Shown here: positions 1 to 12,805 of the stretch, piece after piece
How positions within the stretch are numbered: position 1 is the stretch's first letter
How the letters are laid out: each line of letters starts with the position of its first letter
From: Castor canadensis
Lineage: Eukaryota > Chordata > Mammalia > Rodentia > Castoridae
DNA length: 64,000 nt
Assembly: GCF_047511655.1 (NCBI RefSeq)
Contig: NC_133401.1
Coordinates: 46,333,570-46,397,569 of the forward strand
Reading direction: 5' to 3'
Translations under genes and position numbers: made by a program
Notes under the pieces: model-generated
Database searches by the model: none
The model's input: the letters and a program-made list of their open reading frames with translations, nothing else
What the model was told of the DNA's origin: nothing

Positions 1-1668
1 GTTTTTGTTGCTGGGCTCTATAGTATAGTTTGATTTTGGATGTTGTGATACCTTCAGCATTATTGGTTTTTTTCCTAAGACAGTTTTGTCTATTCGAGAT
101 CTTTTGTGCTCCCATATGAATTTTAGGATTCATTTTAGGATTGAATTTTAGGATTGATTTTTCTAGCTATGTGAAGAATGTTTTTGGAACTTTTATGGGG
201 ATTGCATTGAATCTATAAATAGCTTTTAGTAATATGGCAATTTTTATAACAATCCTTCAGATCCATGTAGTTGGAATGTCTTTCCACCTTCTGATGTCTT
301 CTTTAGTTTTTTTCTTCAGTGTTTCATAATTTTCACTGCTTCATAATTTTTATTATAGCGGTCCTTTGCATCTTTGGTTAGGTTTACCACTAGTATTTTA
401 TTTTTGGTGGGGGTCTTGTGATGGGATTGTTTTCATGGTTTCTTTCTTATGAGATTGTTGGTGGTATGTAGGAAAAAAAAAACCCTCTTGATTTTTATGC
501 CTTCATTTTGTATCCTCTACTTTGCTAAAAGTGTTTATCCTACCTAAGAGTTTCTTGGTGGAGTCACATAGTCTTTTAAGTATTGGATCTTATCATCTGT
601 AAGTATTTGGCTTGGGGTTTTCTTTGTTGGAAACCTTATTTATTACCGCTTTGATCTCGTTATTATTGATCCATTTAGTTTTTTAAAATATCTTCTTGGT
701 TCAATTTTGGTAGGTCATATGAGTCTAAAGTTTTGAATATATTGGCATATAAGTTTTCAATATATCTTCTAATGATCTTGATTTTAGTGGTATCTATAGT
801 AATATCACCTTTTTGCCTGATTAATCTGCATTTTCTCTTTCTTTTGATTCATTCAGCTAACAGTTTGTCAATCATTTTTATCCTTTCAAAGAAACAACTC
901 TTCTTTCATTTACCCTTTGTATTGCTTTGATAGTCTCCAATTCATCGATCTATATTCTGATCTTTATTATTTCTCTCATTTTTCTAATTTTGAGATTGAA
1001 CTGTTCTTGTTTTTCTAAGACCTTTCTACATCATTAGGTTGTTTACTTGAGATTGCTCTGCCTTTTAATGTAGGCATTTATAACCATAAATTTCCCTCTC
1101 AGAAGCACTTTCACTGTATCCCACAAGTTTTTGAAGGTGGTGCTTTAATTTTTATTTGACTGTAAGAATCTTAAATTTTAAATTAATTTAAAATTATTTT
1201 CCTGTTTTCTTTGATGATTCTCTGATCATTCAAAAATGTATTGCTCATTTTTCATGCATAGTTTGTGTCATTTCTATTGCTGTTGATATCCTTTATGAGC
1301 AGATAAAATATACAAAGTTATTTCAATTTTATTCTATTTGTTTAAGACTTTCATTGTGACCAAAAATATGATCTGTTTTGGATAAAAACTTCATGAACTA
1401 CCAATAGGAATGTGTATTCTGCAGATGTTGGTGGGATATTCTGAAGATTTCTGTTAAATCATTTTGATCTAATCTGAAGTTTTTTTGTTGCTATTGTTGT
1501 TTTTGTCTGGATGACGTACTTATCTGTGAGAGTGTTGTGTTAACATTATCCACCATTATAGTGTTGGAGCTTATCTGTGCTTTTAGATGCAGTAGTATTT
1601 CTTTTCTGAAATTGGGTATGCTGATATTTGGTGTGTATATGATATCCTCTTTAGGAATTGCTCCCTTT
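1..1668 (-). mobile_element. Old L1 LINE, ORF2 part (left half, split by a younger L1)
   Basis: Read on the minus strand this is decayed L1 ORF2, running from the endonuclease region (near 1651) towards reverse transcriptase (near 1). Typical antisense L1 ORF2 wording is seen throughout. Stops and indels break every frame. The element runs off the left edge of the window and continues at 3932 on the other side of a nested insertion. The reverse complement just left of 1651 encodes a degraded version of the endonuclease stretch that follows the NLYAPN-like motif, and the sequence right of 3931 encodes the stretch before it. The two halves are therefore one element. Confidence 0.88.
1652..1668. 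repeat. Target-site duplication, left copy (17 bp)
   Basis: TAGGAATTGCTCCCTTT here is repeated exactly at 3915-3931. The pair brackets the nested L1 fragment. A perfect match implies a fairly recent insertion. Confidence 0.93.
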
Positions 1669-3914
1669 TTTTTTTTTCCATTTTTCTTTTATTATTCATA
1701 TGTGCATACAAGGCTTGGTTCATTGCTCCCCCCTGCCCCCACCCCCTCCCTTACCACCCACTCCACCCCTTCCCGCTCCCCCCCCTCAATACCCAGCAGA
1801 AACTATTTTGCCCTTATCTCTAATTTTGTTGTAGAGAGAGTATAAGCAATAATAGGAAGGAACAAGGGGTTTTGCTGGTTGAGATAAGGATAGCTATACA
1901 GGGCATTGACTCACATTGATTTCCTGTGCATGGGTGTTACCTTCTAGGTTAATTCTTTTTGATCTAACCTTTTCTCTAGTTCCTGGTCCCCTTCTCCTAT
2001 TGGCCTCAGTTGCTTTAAGGTATCTGCTTTAGTTTCTCTGCATTAAGGGCAACAAATGCTAGCTAGTTTTTTAGGTGTCTTACCTATCCTCACCCCTCCC
2101 TTGTGTGCTCTCGCTTTTATCATGTGCTCATAGTCCAATCCCCTTGTTGTGTTTGCCCTTGATCTAATGTCCACATATGAGGGAGAATATACGATTTTTG
2201 GTCTTTTGGGCCAGGCTAACCTCACTCGGAATGATGTTCTCCAGTTCCATCCATTTACCAGCGAATGATAACATTTCGTTCTTCTTCATGGCTGCATAGA
2301 ATTCCATTGTGTATAGATACCACATTTTCTTAATCCATTCGTCTGTGCTGGGGCATCTTGGCTGTTTCCATAACTTGGCTATTGTGAATAGTGCCGCAAT
2401 AAACATGGATGTGCAGGTGCCTCTGGAGTAACAGTCTTTTGGGTATATCCCCAAAAGTGGTATTGCTGGATCAAATGGTAGATCGATGTCCAGCTTTTTA
2501 AGTAGCCTCCAAATTTTTTTCCAGAGTGGTTGTACTAGTCTACATTCCCACCAACAGTGTAAGAGGGTTCCTTTTTCCCTGCATCCTCGCCAACACCTGT
2601 TGTTGGTGGTGTTGCTGATGATGGCTATTCTAACAGGGGTGAGGTGGAATCTTAGTGTGGTTTTAATTTGCATTTCCTTTATTGCTAGAGATGGTGAGCA
2701 TTTTTTCATGTGTTTTCTGGCCATTTGAATTTCTTCTTTTGAGAAAGTTCTGTTTAGTTCACATGCCCATTTCTTTATTGGTTCATTAGTTTTGGGAGAA
2801 TTTAGTTTTTTAAGTTCCCTGTATATTCTGGTTATCAGTCCTTTGTCTGATGTATAATTGGCAAATATTTTCTCCCACTCTGTGGGTGTTCTCTTCAGTT
2901 TAGAGACCATTTCTTTTGATGAACAGAAGCTTTTTAGTTTTATGAGGTCCCATTTATCTATGCTATCTCTTAGTTGCTGTGCTGCTGGGGTTTCATTGAG
3001 AAAGTTCTTACCTATACCTACTAACTCCAGAGTATTTCCTACTCTTTCTTGTATCAACTTAAGAGTTTGGGGTCTGATATTAAGATCCTTGATCCATCTT
3101 GACTTAATCTTGGTGCAGGGTGATATACATGGATCTAGTTTCAGTTTTTTGCAGACTGCTAACCAGTTTTCCCAGCAGTTTTTGTTGAAGAGGCTGCTAT
3201 TTCTCCATCGTATATTTTTAGCTCCTTTGTCAAAGATAAGTTGCTCATAGTTGTGTGGCTTCATATCTGGATCCTCTATTCTGTTCCACTGGTCTTCATG
3301 TCTGTTTTTGTGCCAGTACCATGCTGTTTTTATTGTTATTGCTTTGTAATATAGTTTGAAGTCAGGTATTGTGATACCTCCTGCATTGTTCTTTTGACTG
3401 AGTATTGCCTTGGCTATTCGTGGCCTCTTGTGTTTCCATATAAATTTCACAGTAGATTTTTCAATCTCTTTAATGAATGTCATTGGAATTTTGATGGGAA
3501 TTGCATTAAACATGTAGTTTGGGGAGTATCGACATTTTTACTATGTTGATTCTACCAATCCACGAGCATGGGAGATCTCTCCACTTTCTATAGTCTTCCT
3601 CAATCTCTTTCTTCAGAAGTGTATAGTTTTCCTTGTAGAGGTCTTTCACATCTTTTGTTAGGTTTACACCTAGGTATTTGATTTTGTTTGAGGCTATTGT
3701 AAATGGAATTGTTTTCATACATTCTTTTTCCATTTGCTCATTGTTAGTGTATAGAAATGCTAATGATTTTTCTATGTTGATTTTATATCCTGCTACCTTG
3801 CTATAGCTATTGATGATGTCTAGAAGCTTCTGAGTAGAGTTTTTTTGGGTCTTTAAGGTATAGGATCATGTCGTCTGCAAATAGGGATATTTTGACAGTT
3901 TCTTTACCTATTTG
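1669..3914 (-). mobile_element. Young L1 fragment, 5'-truncated, nested in an older L1
   Basis: A minus-strand L1 begins with its 3' tail (poly-T at 1666-1677 on the plus strand), followed by the C-rich complement of the G-rich 3' UTR, then ORF2 up to 3914. It matches the 3' part of the full-length copy at 13143-19873 very closely by eye. Truncation lies inside the reverse transcriptase domain, just upstream of the FADD motif. Perfect 17-bp duplications at 1652 and 3915 mark a standard target-primed insertion. Confidence 0.95.
2164..3914 (-). pseudogene. L1 ORF2 C-terminal half (broken)
   Basis: This is the C-terminal part of the L1 ORF2 protein (late reverse transcriptase, linker, Cys-rich end). 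It has a 449-codon open stretch at 2164-3513 and an upstream piece at 3506-3733. The two pieces are in different frames because about 5 bases, present in the full-length copy near 18024, are missing near 3515. A run of seven T (seven A on the coding strand) near 3840-3846 makes a second frameshift compared with the inferred six-A ancestor. The Cys/His pattern of the C-terminal zinc-knuckle-like motif (C-x3-C-x7-H-x4-C) is intact, unlike in the full-length copy. It cannot be functional because the endonuclease is absent. Confidence 0.92.
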
Positions 3915-3931
3915 TAGGAATTGCTCCCTTT
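3915..3931. repeat. Target-site duplication, right copy (17 bp)
   Basis: Exact second copy of 1652-1668. It marks the 5' end of the inserted L1, which lies on the right because the element is on the minus strand. Confidence 0.93.
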
Positions 3932-5300
3932 ATCAATATGAAGTGACTATCTTTGTGTTTCTGACTAATTTAGATTTGAAGTCTACTTTGTCAGATATGA
4001 GAACAATTACTCCTGCTTGCTTTCAGGTTCCATTTGCATGGACTAGCTTTTTTTATCTTTTCAGTTTAAGTCTGTGTTTGCTTTTGACAGTGAAGTACAT
4101 TTCTTGTAGGCAACCAACAGTTTGGTCTTGTTTTTAAATCTAATCCACCACTCTGTTTTTTTAATTGGAGAATTGAGACCTTTAACATTCAGAGTTATTT
4201 TTGAAAGTTATGTATGTATTACTATCATTTTCTTCCCTAATCCTCATTTGCTTATCTGCTTTTCTAATGAGGATTACCATTACTGTATTTTCATGGCTGT
4301 GTCTATCTCCCTCTTATTATTTGGGATTCCTTTAAGTATATTTGGCAATGTTTGCTTAGCTGTCATGACTTCTTTTTAGTTTATGTCTGTTATGGAAGGT
4401 CTGTATTTCTTCTTCTATTTTGAAAGATAACTTTGCTAGATACCATAATCTAGGTTGACAGCTATTTTATTTGGGGGCTTTAAGTACATCATTCCATGTT
4501 CTCCTGGATTTTAGTGTTTCTGTTTAGAAATTTGTTATACTGATGGGTTTGCCTTTATTTGTAAGATGGTGGTTTTCTCTTGCAGGTATTAATATTCTTT
4601 CTTTGTTCTGTACTCTTGTTTTTTTTTAAACTATAATATGTGAAGAGGTTCTTTCTGGTCATGTCTGTTGGGTATTCATCTCTTTCCCATTATTGGGGAA
4701 AATCTCTGCTATTATTTTATTGAATATATTTTCTATGCCTTTAGCTTGTAACTCTTACTTTTTGTTCTTCTATGACCCATAAGTTTGGTCTTTTAATGAT
4801 GCTCAAAAGGTCTGGTGTGTTCTATTTATACTGTCTTATTTTTCTTATCACTGAATGTTCCAAGTAATCTCCCTTGACTCCAAGCCCTGATAATCTGCCT
4901 TTCACTGGATCCAGTGTATTGGTGAGGCTTTGAATTGAGCTTTTAAAATTATTACTTGGCTTCGTTGGACTTTGCATTTCCAAAATTCAATTTTTTTCAG
5001 AATCTTTCTTTATTGAATTCCTCTTTTATAACTCACATTGTCTTCTTTAGTTCATTCAGCTGTTTATTTGCATTCTTTGAATTTATTCAGGTGGTTTTGT
5101 CCTCTTTGAATTAATTTACCATTTGTCTGATCATTCTTTTGAAGTCTGTTCAGAATTTCATCCACTTTGCTATCATTAGAATCAGTTATTATGGAATTGT
5201 TGACATTTGGAGGAATCATGTTTCATATTTCTTGTGTTTCTGAGTTGGGATTTGTACAACTGAGGCCAAGTCATTGGGTGGAAATTTCTTTCGGTGGAAG
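3932..5300 (-). mobile_element. Old L1 LINE, endonuclease start and ORF1 part (right half)
   Basis: This continues the element at 1-1668. Near 3950-4060 the minus strand encodes a decayed endonuclease N-terminus (recognisable [17 protein letters not shown] segment). From about 4380 to 4600 it carries the ORF1 C-terminal region, and from about 4980 to 5230 the ORF1 coiled-coil region. All frames are broken by stops. Clear L1 resemblance fades past about 5.3 kb, so the 5' end is uncertain. Confidence 0.8.
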
Positions 5301-7150
5301 GATTCACCAAGGTTTGGACAGGACTAGGTAATGACAGAGTTGAAGTGCAGTTTGTCACAATTCAGTAGCTATAAACCTGCCCAACATGCTTATGGCAATG
5401 AGTCTGATCTCTAGCTCAGAGATAAAAAAAAACTAACTGCAGTAATAACCACAGTGTATGGACAGACCAGCTATGGAAACACAGTAAGAACCAAATCAAA
5501 ACAATTGTCATCAGAACTCCAATAACATTAGAGGACAAAAGGAACAAGGGTAACATTGCATGAAACAAGAAGGTATTAGTCAATAAGGATAGGAATGGGA
5601 AAAATAATACTAAAGCATGACACTAGAAAAAAGAGGAAAAATAAAAGAGAAGAGGGAAATTAAATAGAAGGGAGGAATGAGAAAGAAGAAGATACACAAG
5701 ATCCAGATAAAGATAAAAGAAAAAAAATCCAAGAAAAACCCTAAATAATGAAAATAAAGGAAAAATTTAAAGGGGGATAAAAGATTAGAAAGAAGAAACA
5801 AGAGAGAGAGAGAAAGAAAGAATTGAAAAAAGAGAGAGAATTTTTAAATGAGGGTAGAAGAGGGAGGAAAAAAGAGTGTTAAAACTTAAATATTAAAAGT
5901 GGTGGTGGGGGAGGGGTGGCTCATGCTTACTTTCCCATCACTTGGGACGTATGGCCAGCCTGTGCCTTGTGGTGAGAGCTTGTCTAGAAAAGCAAAACAG
6001 GGCAGGACAAAACAAAATAAATAAGTTGAGTGTCAAAGATAATATCCAATAAATGAGAATGAAATATGAAAGGCAAGAAATTATCTAAAAATAGAATTTA
6101 TATGTAAATATTTAAACTGACCAGTCTGATCTAAAAAGTTTCTATATAAAAACAATGAAGTAAAAAATATAATAACAAAAAAGGGGGAATAAAATAAAAA
6201 TTAAAAAAGATTTTTAAAAAGAAGACAGGTTTCCAGTTCTCTGTGTTTAATCATGTGGGAAGCAGTAAAAGATCTTGACCTATGCAAAAACACCTCTGTA
6301 GCTCTTTCTGTGGCCATTTGGCTAGGCACCACCTGGAGAGGAGTAGAGTCCTGTGCTGTCTGGCTCCCTCTGTTTCCTTTGTGGTGTTCACCTACTAACA
6401 GAAGGTGTGGTTTGTGGGCAGAGTCAGGTGTAATTACTCTGGGCTGCTATGCATCTCAGGACTGAATGTGGTAGACTGCAAGTTTTCCAAAGATGGTCTC
6501 AGCCTCCAGCACCTTCAAAGGTTTGGTAAGGGGATGAGGAAGCCTTATGGTGATACAGCAATCAGTGCCACAGCAGAATATTTGTGAGTTCCAGCCTCTA
6601 TAGCTCCAACTTACCTTACTTACCTCCTGCAGGTAATCACTTGAACTGCTGTTCTCCCCTCCACAAGATCTGACGCTCCTGGTTAATGCTATCCTGATTA
6701 ACATTTCAAACATTTCCCACCGAATGGAGCTCTCAGCTTCTCTGACTCAAAGTCTTTCTCCTATAGTGAGTCCACTTCTTCAAGGTTGCTGGAGCATCTA
6801 TAACCCTTGCTTTGGATTCCCAGAGATAGGACCATGCAGGGAATTTTGACTCGGAGGCAGATCCGGGTAAGACCTCTCAAAATGGCTTCCTGCCACTGTA
6901 CTGTGACCAAATACAGGAAGAAGAGAGAGCTTTTCCAGTTTCTCTGTGCTCTGCAGACTCCAGGGCCCATGTGTGGATAAATCACAATTGTGGTTGGTAT
7001 TAATTGTGTTTTCTGAGGCTCTCATTCTTTCTTTCACCTCAGTCTCTGCTTCTGTCCATGTGTGTTCCCTGCTCCATATGCTGAGGTGATGTTTCTCTCC
7101 CCCTGTGTCCCAATCCACATTCTCTTATTTTTACAAGGTTTCATCTGTTC
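5301..7150. other. Purine-rich and anonymous sequence, possibly the old L1 5' region
   Basis: From 5560 to 5880 the plus strand is almost pure A/G. The remainder to about 7.15 kb could be the 5' UTR of the older minus-strand L1, because it follows directly on its ORF1, but no diagnostic motif fixes this. Short open frames here look like chance. Confidence 0.35.
5900..6000 (+). mobile_element. Degenerate B1-like SINE
   Basis: The sequence has a GGTGGCTCATGC-like A-box region and a GCCAGCCTGTG segment, and ends in an AAAGCAAAACA tail. This is the layout of a 7SL-derived SINE monomer, but heavily diverged. Confidence 0.45.
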
Positions 7151-8700
7151 ACTACCTAAACCTCACTGCATCCGTGCCATCATCCACTTAAAAGAGTAGT
7201 GCTTTCCAATTTTCCCAGGTCTGTCTCCCATGGGTGGATGCCACTGATCCTGAAACTTCCCCCTTGTGTAACTTCATTTAAAAATCTCTTATTCATCACC
7301 TTTTATACAGTTCTGAAAATTTATTTATGTATATATATGCATATTCAGATATACACATATTTAATATACACACATTTAACTTCCAATTAACTTCTTGTAA
7401 CTATCAGACTTAAAAACTTTTCTCCCAGGTGAACTGACATTATAATTCATGCATTTAACCAAAACAACATAATAAATACTGATAATTGCTAAGCACAAAA
7501 AGTGAAATTTTACTAAAAATATCTCTCTCAATAAATTGAATGGAGTATCTTGATCAAAGGAGTTCTTGGCTTATTCCTTAGTTTGGTGCCCTGGAGATGT
7601 GTATCCCTTGGTTTGGGTAGTTTAGCACACTCCTTACTAGTGAGGAATAGGTCTTTTTTCTTGTAAAGTGGAAAGAGAGCTGTTGTGAAAGTGGTGGCAA
7701 AGGAGATTAAGATGCCTTCTCAACCCAATGACTGTTAGGTAAGAGAATATGTAACATTGAAGAGCCCATATTTATTTTCTTAAAACTCACCCTGCCTGCT
7801 CACCACTTGGGAGGTCTTGAGAACACTCAGTTGAAGATACTGCTCCAATCCACAAACACCTGCTTCTTATATAAAGTGGAAATTGAGGTCCAGAGACACG
7901 AGTTCATTCTAGTTTCAAACAGTGAGTGGGTGGCACTTGGGACTTAAGTCACAGTTCCCAGCTCATATCTCAGCACCCTTTAATTTATACCACAAGAGTA
8001 TCAAGCGCACACTGCCATTGAGAGACTACATATAGACTTTGAACTTATCTTCAGGTCTAGAATTATATTTTCACACTACCTAATTGTTATAATTTGGAAG
8101 CAAGAGGACCCAATCCTTACTTCTTTGCTGTGATGTTCCATTGATCATATTATGGAAATTAGTTTGATCTGCATCTTAGACCCTTGATCCTTTGATCTCC
8201 AAATATTCAGAAATGTTTATGGTTTATGAACCATCAGCATTTCCTACCATGCTTGCTTTTTTATTGTGAATTTTAAAGAGAGGAGGATTTCCATAATAAA
8301 ATGTTCAACTGTACAAGCCAGACTAAACGAAACTGTCCACTAGCTTGGGGACAATCTATCCTTCTAACAAATTACTGAATTGAATCCACCATTATAAAAA
8401 CCAAGGATGTATATCCATAGCTGTCTGAAGAGGTAATTAGAATACTTCCTCCTTTGTAAACTATATATGTGTGGGAGACTGGGTTTTCTTTGCCCACTTC
8501 AATAAAAAAAGTGTATGAAAAGAAACTGAATGCAGAAGCAGCCTTGACTGTCCAGATGTCTTCTGTTTAATCAGACATTACATAGATGTGCGAGATTGTA
8601 AAACAGTGTCAATCTTTTCACCAATTTTTGGTTCAGGAAGCTATAGTTATTTTTCATTTCAACACATTTCTGTTAGCATGCAATTTATTGTTATTATTAT
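7151..8700. other. Anonymous non-coding sequence
   Basis: AT-rich sequence with no exon signal, repeat or RNA that I can recognise. Confidence 0.5.
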
Positions 8701-8790
8701 TTTTTTTTTTTTGGTGGTACTGGAGTTTGAACTGAAGTCCTCACACTTACTAGGGCAGGAGCTTTACCGTTGAACCACTCCACTAGCCCT
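8701..8790 (-). mobile_element. ID-type (tRNA-derived) SINE
   Basis: A poly-T start is followed by the antisense of a tRNA-like B box (GGTTTGAA-type) and ends in an antisense A box (CCACTCCACTAGCCC). This is the usual minus-strand ID module of this genome. Confidence 0.8.
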
Positions 8791-11767
8791 TATTGCTATT
8801 TTTTTTTTTTTACTGAGTGAAGAAAGGTTTTAAAAATTGCTCAGTTTTAATGTCTAATACAGTGAATGTCAAGAAATAGAATCCACTTAAACAAAAGTTG
8901 GAAATTAACTTGGCTTTGCTGAGATGTCTTAAGAGGAGGGTTTTTATTTCAACAAAGATTAGAGGTTATTTCCCCAGAAGAATAGTGAATTCAAGGTGTA
9001 GGAAAAAGTGACTAAGTTCTGTGCATTGGATGAAAATGGCTTCATTTATAGTTGTTGTTCATCACATAAAGTTTTCCTAGACTTTTAGTGGTATCTAAAT
9101 TAGCATTCTAAAAACTATGCTGCTTTTTTTCCCCTGAAATGTTCTTTTTATGGATGCATTAAGTTATATCGACTCAAAACATTTGCTATGTAGTGTAATG
9201 TCTGATATTAAAATACCGATCCTAGTAATAATGACACTATATGTGCAAACACAGCACAGTTTTCTTCTGACCCTCAAAACACCCAGAGTACTGCTGGTGA
9301 GGAGAGTATTCCCTGTGGCTCCATCCTTTGTGCTACCTTGTACTGGCCACCAAGTGTCACTCTTGCTCCTTTTTTGCTACTAACAATGTTTTTCTAGACA
9401 AAGGGACACTTGGTCTCTGTCCCAGTCCTGATTCATAGCTTCTGCTGCAATTACTGTTGCATCTTATCCAGCTTTCTTACTTGACATCACTTTTGCAGCT
9501 TTTGGTTGGTGATTTGGCTCCTGCTGTTTGGGCTAATGACATGAAAAGAAAAGCACAGTGGTGCATTGTGTGATGGATGTGAGCTTTTGTGCCCCTGTCA
9601 CCTGTGCTAGCTGGGTCGCCCAGCTCATTTCTCATTTTGGAGAAATCACTCTGACAAGCCCTCTATGCAGGTGACTGTTCAGACTCAATCACTTGTAGAT
9701 TCCTGTTGATAGCAACAAAATGCTGGTTATTTATAACATTGGAACTATATAATTTCAAAGGAGTGAAAAATGGTTGTGAACTCAATTTTCTTATCTGTGT
9801 AAGGCAACTTACAGAAGGAAAATATAGAGCATGCTATTGAGAAATAATGCACTGTGATAAGGAAACACACTTTCTCAGAATCTCAACAACAAACCCACCA
9901 GTGGGAAGTATTGTGGTTCATTCTTTCAAGTTTTAGCCTCTAGATGTTTGGTTGGGGGTTGGTGGCTGAGTCAGTGGAATTGCATCGAGTAAAACAGAGT
10001 TGATAGCGATGCAAATATTAACATGCGTTCATCTGGACTTATAGGTCAGAATATACTTTTGATAAAACTTGTACCAATTTTAATATGCATGCCTAGTTCC
10101 ATAGTCAACAGAGGGAAAGTGACTTAAATTAAGTGGTTTTAAGAAATAGGTTTTCAAGCTGGCATTTCAAGATGAATTTCTCAAACTTTTAAGGAGCACA
10201 ATGTAATTGTCTCATGAGGGTAGGTATAATCGCTGGTAACCCATGACATGTGGTGAGCCATGGCTTCTCAGGTTATCATGTGTAGGACAGAATTAAGTGA
10301 GAAGTGAAAACTAATCACTACAGCAATAAAGTGATATAAAGAAGTCATCATCACGAGGTTTCTTCTTCTGGTCCTGGAAAGCAGGGAAAAGGAGAAATAA
10401 GGCCACAAGCATCCAATAAATAACATAGGCAGAGAACTTGAAGGGCCATGTGGATGCTTTGAAGGAATTCTTTGGGTAGATGTGAGTAAGGACCAGTCCC
10501 AGTGCTGACTGCCAGGTTCACAGAATGAAGGCTTCACTAAGTCCCTTATACTATGGTGGGCACTGGTAGGGGAATGTAGGATGCTGAGAAATGAAGGATT
10601 TAGGCCAACCAGGACAAAACTAAAATGTCTTCTAAATTCTCTTTGCCCTTGGAAAGAATTCCATTTTCTTACCTGAAGAAATAGTTTCTCATGACTATTC
10701 ATAGCACTAAGTTCATAAACTGGACCCATCCTTACCACCTCTTACTGCATCCAGGGCAGTTAGGTTCTAAGGTTTATTTTGTCCTAGGGAGGGAGTTAAA
10801 CAGAAGTCCTGCTCAGAGCAGAGACAGTCTTCCTACTAAAAAACGTATAAGACCTCAGCCAGCTATGTCACCAGAAGCCTGGTGAACATGCATGGAGGGG
10901 TGGGGTCTAAGGGTGTTTGAAAAGGGAAGAATGAACTAAAAGCTTCAAATGGGCCAAATTCACTCCTGCTATGACCCACTAAGGAGTCAGGATTGATGTC
11001 TTGTTCAAGCACTTTCCTGTGATACTTGTCCTCAGTAGAGTTGACAAACCGAAGCATAAACTCAATGATGGCTTGAATTTTTTAAAGTAGAAAAGTGGAG
11101 ACTTGTTAGTATAATGTAGAGGTGAGAGTCTAAAGACTTGGGGAAATGGAAACATTGGAATCATCAGCTTGCTGTGCCATGCTCTAACTTTACAGCCTGG
11201 GAGAACCTAATCGACCTTCCTTTTACCAAAATGCATTGGTTTTGCAAAATAAAAGCAAAATTTTAGTTTTTAAACGTATTTTAAAACTGAAATTTCCTAC
11301 ATGATTCTTCTTGTAAAAATTTCAAATAGTGTTTGTTAAACACTGTCACTTGTTTGTTTAATAATATTTAAACAAACAACTATGAAAATAATATTATAAC
11401 GCATGGGGATTATTTAGAACACCATAGATTAAGATTTCAACTTGATAGTCACAAGTAAAAGTCATATGTCGTTATTGTAGTGCCAGCTTAAAAAAATAGG
11501 CAATTGATAGTTTTTTGATAGACAGAAACTTAAGTAAACCCACATTGTAAAGTTACCTTTATTTAGTTTAGCCACTATTAATCAAAACAATTGCTGTGAA
11601 AGCTCTACTCTTTTCTCTTTTTAAACTAAATTGGAATTTAGCAATTGGAGAGTAGTTTTACCTTCTGGAAGTATTTTAGTATATTGTCCTATGTTATATC
11701 ACACCTGTGCTTTCATGGCATAAACATTTGGATCTGACCTATTGAATATTCTGTAATGGAATGTGGA
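8791..11767. other. Anonymous non-coding sequence
   Basis: No confident feature. A 156-codon minus-strand frame at 10268-10738 has no recognisable domain or splice support and is treated as chance. Confidence 0.5.
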
Positions 11768-11850
11768 TTTTTTGCTGGTTTGGGGGTTTGAACTCAAGGC
11801 CTCACTCTTGCTAAGTAAGCATTCTGCCACTTGAGCCACACCTCCAGTCC
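11768..11850 (-). mobile_element. ID-type SINE
   Basis: The antisense tRNA-like body has GTTTGAACTCAAGGCCTC (B box side) and TTGAGCCACACCTCCAGTCC (A box side). Confidence 0.78.
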
Positions 11851-12119
11851 ACTAATGGGAAGTTTTATGTAACCATCATCCAAATCAAAAAATAGTATTC
11901 TGTCACCATCCCAAAGCTCCCTATCTGCCCTTAACTGACTACAATCATACCATTCTCCCAAAGTTAACCAGTGTTGTAAATTGTCTTGCTTTTCTTTGTG
12001 ATTCTATATGGATTTTTAGACAGTGTGATTTAATTTTGACTAATTTTGCACTGCCATCTTTTTATTTATAAAAAACCAAATCGTGAGAAAAGTTCCAAGT
12101 GTAGTAAATTTAGTGAAAG

Positions 12120-12492
12120 TGTAGCAGAGAGGAGGATCAGAAGAAACAGACTAGGGCTGAGTCCTGAGAAAGTAGCAGGGAGGTAGGGATGGCATAGCAA
12201 AGAGATAAAACCTGAGAAATCTGAACAAGAGGAAGGTCACATAGCACCAGGGAGGGGAAAGTCACATAGCATTAGGATAAAGTAGCCAATAAAATTAAAT
12301 ATAACCATATATGGATTAGACCTTGCTTTTTGCTTCTGTAACCTGCTTGCAAGGGTATATAAGGTGAGACCCCTTTGTTCTCGGAGCTCAGCCTTTGGAC
12401 ATGAGTCCACTAAGTCTGTTCTGGCACAATAAAATGTTGCTTCCTGCTAATTGCCTTGAGTCCCGTATCTCAGCTAGCAAACTCCTGCAACA
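12120..12492 (+). mobile_element. Solo LTR of an endogenous retrovirus
   Basis: The element starts TGTAGCAGAG and ends CTCCTGCAACA, which together form imperfect terminal inverted repeats with TG...CA ends. It contains a TATA box (TATATAAGG, 12355-12363) and a polyadenylation signal (AATAAA, 12428-12433) about 70 bases apart, the order U3-R-U5 expected of a 373-bp LTR. No gag, pol or env is attached. Flanking target duplications are not clear. Confidence 0.72.
12355..12433 (+). promoter_or_regulatory. LTR TATA box and poly(A) signal
   Basis: TATATAAGG at 12355 and AATAAA at 12428 sit in the order of a retroviral promoter and R-region terminator. Whether they are still active cannot be told from sequence. 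Confidence 0.55.
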
Positions 12493-12805
12493 AGAGGAAT
12501 ATTTTTAGTATAATTAAATAAATTTAAATATGAACTAAATATTAAATGGTATGAAGAAATTTTAATTTCATTAAGTGCAATGATGCTATTTTGTATACGT
12601 AAGAAAACACTTTATTTTCAGAGATGTATACTAAGAAATTAGAAGTACAACATTAAGATAACATTAATTTACTTTACTTCAGAAGAAATAAAGTGAATTT
12701 AAAAATACATACTATACTCACCACAGTTGAGAAAGATGGTTTTAGGTTAAGACCCTTTCATCCTTTGCTAATGACTCTTGTCTATTTAAAAAAAAAAAAC
12801 TGTTC
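12493..12805. other. AT-rich sequence between LTR and SINE
   Basis: No feature recognised. It ends in an A-run (12787-12799) just ahead of the SINE. Confidence 0.5.

Noticed and set aside
10268..10738. 156-codon minus-strand frame
   Set aside because: No domain, no splice support and no CpG island; length is compatible with chance in 64 kb.
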